Part shown: positions 6,495 to 6,550 of the stretch, one piece after another
Numbering within the stretch: the stretch's first letter is position 1
Layout: each line of letters begins with the position of its first letter
Assembly: GCA_900764415.1 (NCBI GenBank)
Contig: CAAFOA010000246.1
Coordinates: 1-6,550, forward strand
Direction of reading: 5' to 3'
From: an uncultured Collinsella sp.
GTDB taxonomy: Bacteria; Actinomycetota; Coriobacteriia; Coriobacteriales; Coriobacteriaceae
Length of the DNA: 6,550 nucleotides
Made by a program: the position numbers and the translations under genes
Notes under the pieces: model-generated
Databases searched by the model: none
Told to the model about the DNA's origin: nothing
Seen by the model: the letters and a program-made list of their open reading frames with translations, nothing else

Positions 6495-6501
6495 GAAAGG
6501 G
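6486..6501. repeat. Small palindrome overlapping the transposase -35 box
   Basis: CCCTTTC (6486-6492) and GAAAGGG (6495-6501) form a seven-base inverted repeat separated by two bases. In RNA the stem would be six pairs with a four-base loop. It contains the candidate -35 hexamer of the transposase promoter and lies three bases from the larger palindrome next to it. Confidence 0.6.
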
Positions 6502-6503
6502 CG

Positions 6504-6525
6504 GAGGCGGGGCATGCCCCGCCTC
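6504..6525. repeat. 22-base perfect palindrome inside the IS end
   Basis: Bases 6504-6525 form a perfect GC-rich palindrome (half-site GAGGCGGGGCA). It overlaps the inner three bases of the terminal repeat 6523-6550, between that repeat and the transposase promoter. Transcripts entering the IS from outside would form a strong hairpin here ahead of the transposase ribosome-binding site. In other IS such structures limit read-through expression. Binding of transposase or a host protein is an alternative. Confidence 0.6.
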
Positions 6526-6550
6526 TTACACCACATCTCTGTGCGCTACC
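6523..6550 (-). repeat. IS terminal inverted repeat, upstream of transposase (IRL)
   Basis: Read on the - strand, this repeat begins GGTAGCGC and ends GTGGTGTAAGAG, and it matches 5045-5072 at 23 of 28 positions. It is the end nearest the transposase promoter. The last base of the window is the outermost matched base, so the repeat may extend further and the flanking target duplication is out of view. Confidence 0.8.

Larger units (their letters stand above)
5045..6550 (-). mobile_element. IS256/Mutator-family insertion sequence, about 1.5 kb
   Basis: The element is bounded by 28-base imperfect inverted repeats (5045-5072 and 6523-6550, 23 of 28 matching) and encodes a single full-length Mutator-type transposase, the normal plan for a 1.3-1.5 kb IS256-family element. 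The shared inner block GTGGTGTAAGAG resembles the GTGTAA-type ends common in this family. Base and codon use differ from the arg genes: the transposase is more GC-rich and uses AGG for arginine freely, whereas the arg genes favour CGC and CGT, consistent with horizontal origin. It lies 20 bases beyond the argD terminator and faces the operon. A target-site duplication (8-9 bp is usual) cannot be checked, because the window stops at the last repeat base. The outer boundaries could be off by a base or two. Confidence 0.85.

Noticed and set aside
4839..6536. 565-codon open frame on the - strand across the IS
   Set aside because: It overlaps the transposase in another frame, is very rich in Arg, Gly and Pro, and runs into the antisense of argD. 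It is a composition shadow.
1..6550. CRISPR array, tRNA/rRNA genes, or a defence or toxin-antitoxin system
   Set aside because: No regularly spaced direct repeats, no cloverleaf or rRNA-like stretches, and no unassigned open frame of credible coding character remain outside the five genes.

Overview
The window holds a compact arginine-biosynthesis operon, argC-argJ-argB-argD, on the + strand (48-4936), followed by a complete-looking IS256/Mutator-family insertion sequence whose transposase runs on the - strand (element about 5045-6550). The GC-rich coding style and the protein sequences suggest a member of the Actinomycetota, most likely a gut Coriobacteriia such as Collinsella. That assignment rests on general impression and was not tested by a database search.

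Arginine block. ArgJ makes N-acetylglutamate by recycling the acetyl group of N-acetylornithine. ArgB phosphorylates it, ArgC reduces the acylphosphate to the semialdehyde, and ArgD transaminates that to N-acetylornithine, which returns to ArgJ. The four genes therefore encode the full cyclic glutamate-to-ornithine route. No argF, argG, argH or argR is visible. All genes point the same way with gaps of 134, 81 and 69 bases. Every gap contains an inverted repeat upstream of the next ribosome-binding site. The argC-argJ gap looks most like an attenuator or internal terminator, because its stem ends in T6. A candidate ArgR operator sits just before the argC ribosome-binding site, at the very edge of the window. 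A 15-bp stem with a T-rich tail closes the operon just after argD.

Mobile block. About 20 bases past the argD terminator begins a 28-base imperfect inverted repeat (5045-5072). Its partner (6523-6550) ends exactly at the last base of the window. Between them lies a 444-residue DDE transposase with the D-D-E triad and the C-x2-H signature of the family. It is convergent with the arg operon. Its upstream end carries a good sigma70-type promoter embedded in one of two adjacent palindromes. The insertion appears not to have damaged any arg gene.

I see no evidence for a novel multi-gene system here. The items most worth a second look are the leader and gap structures of the arg operon, an altered active-site motif in ArgC, extra segments in ArgB and ArgD, and the architecture of the IS ends.
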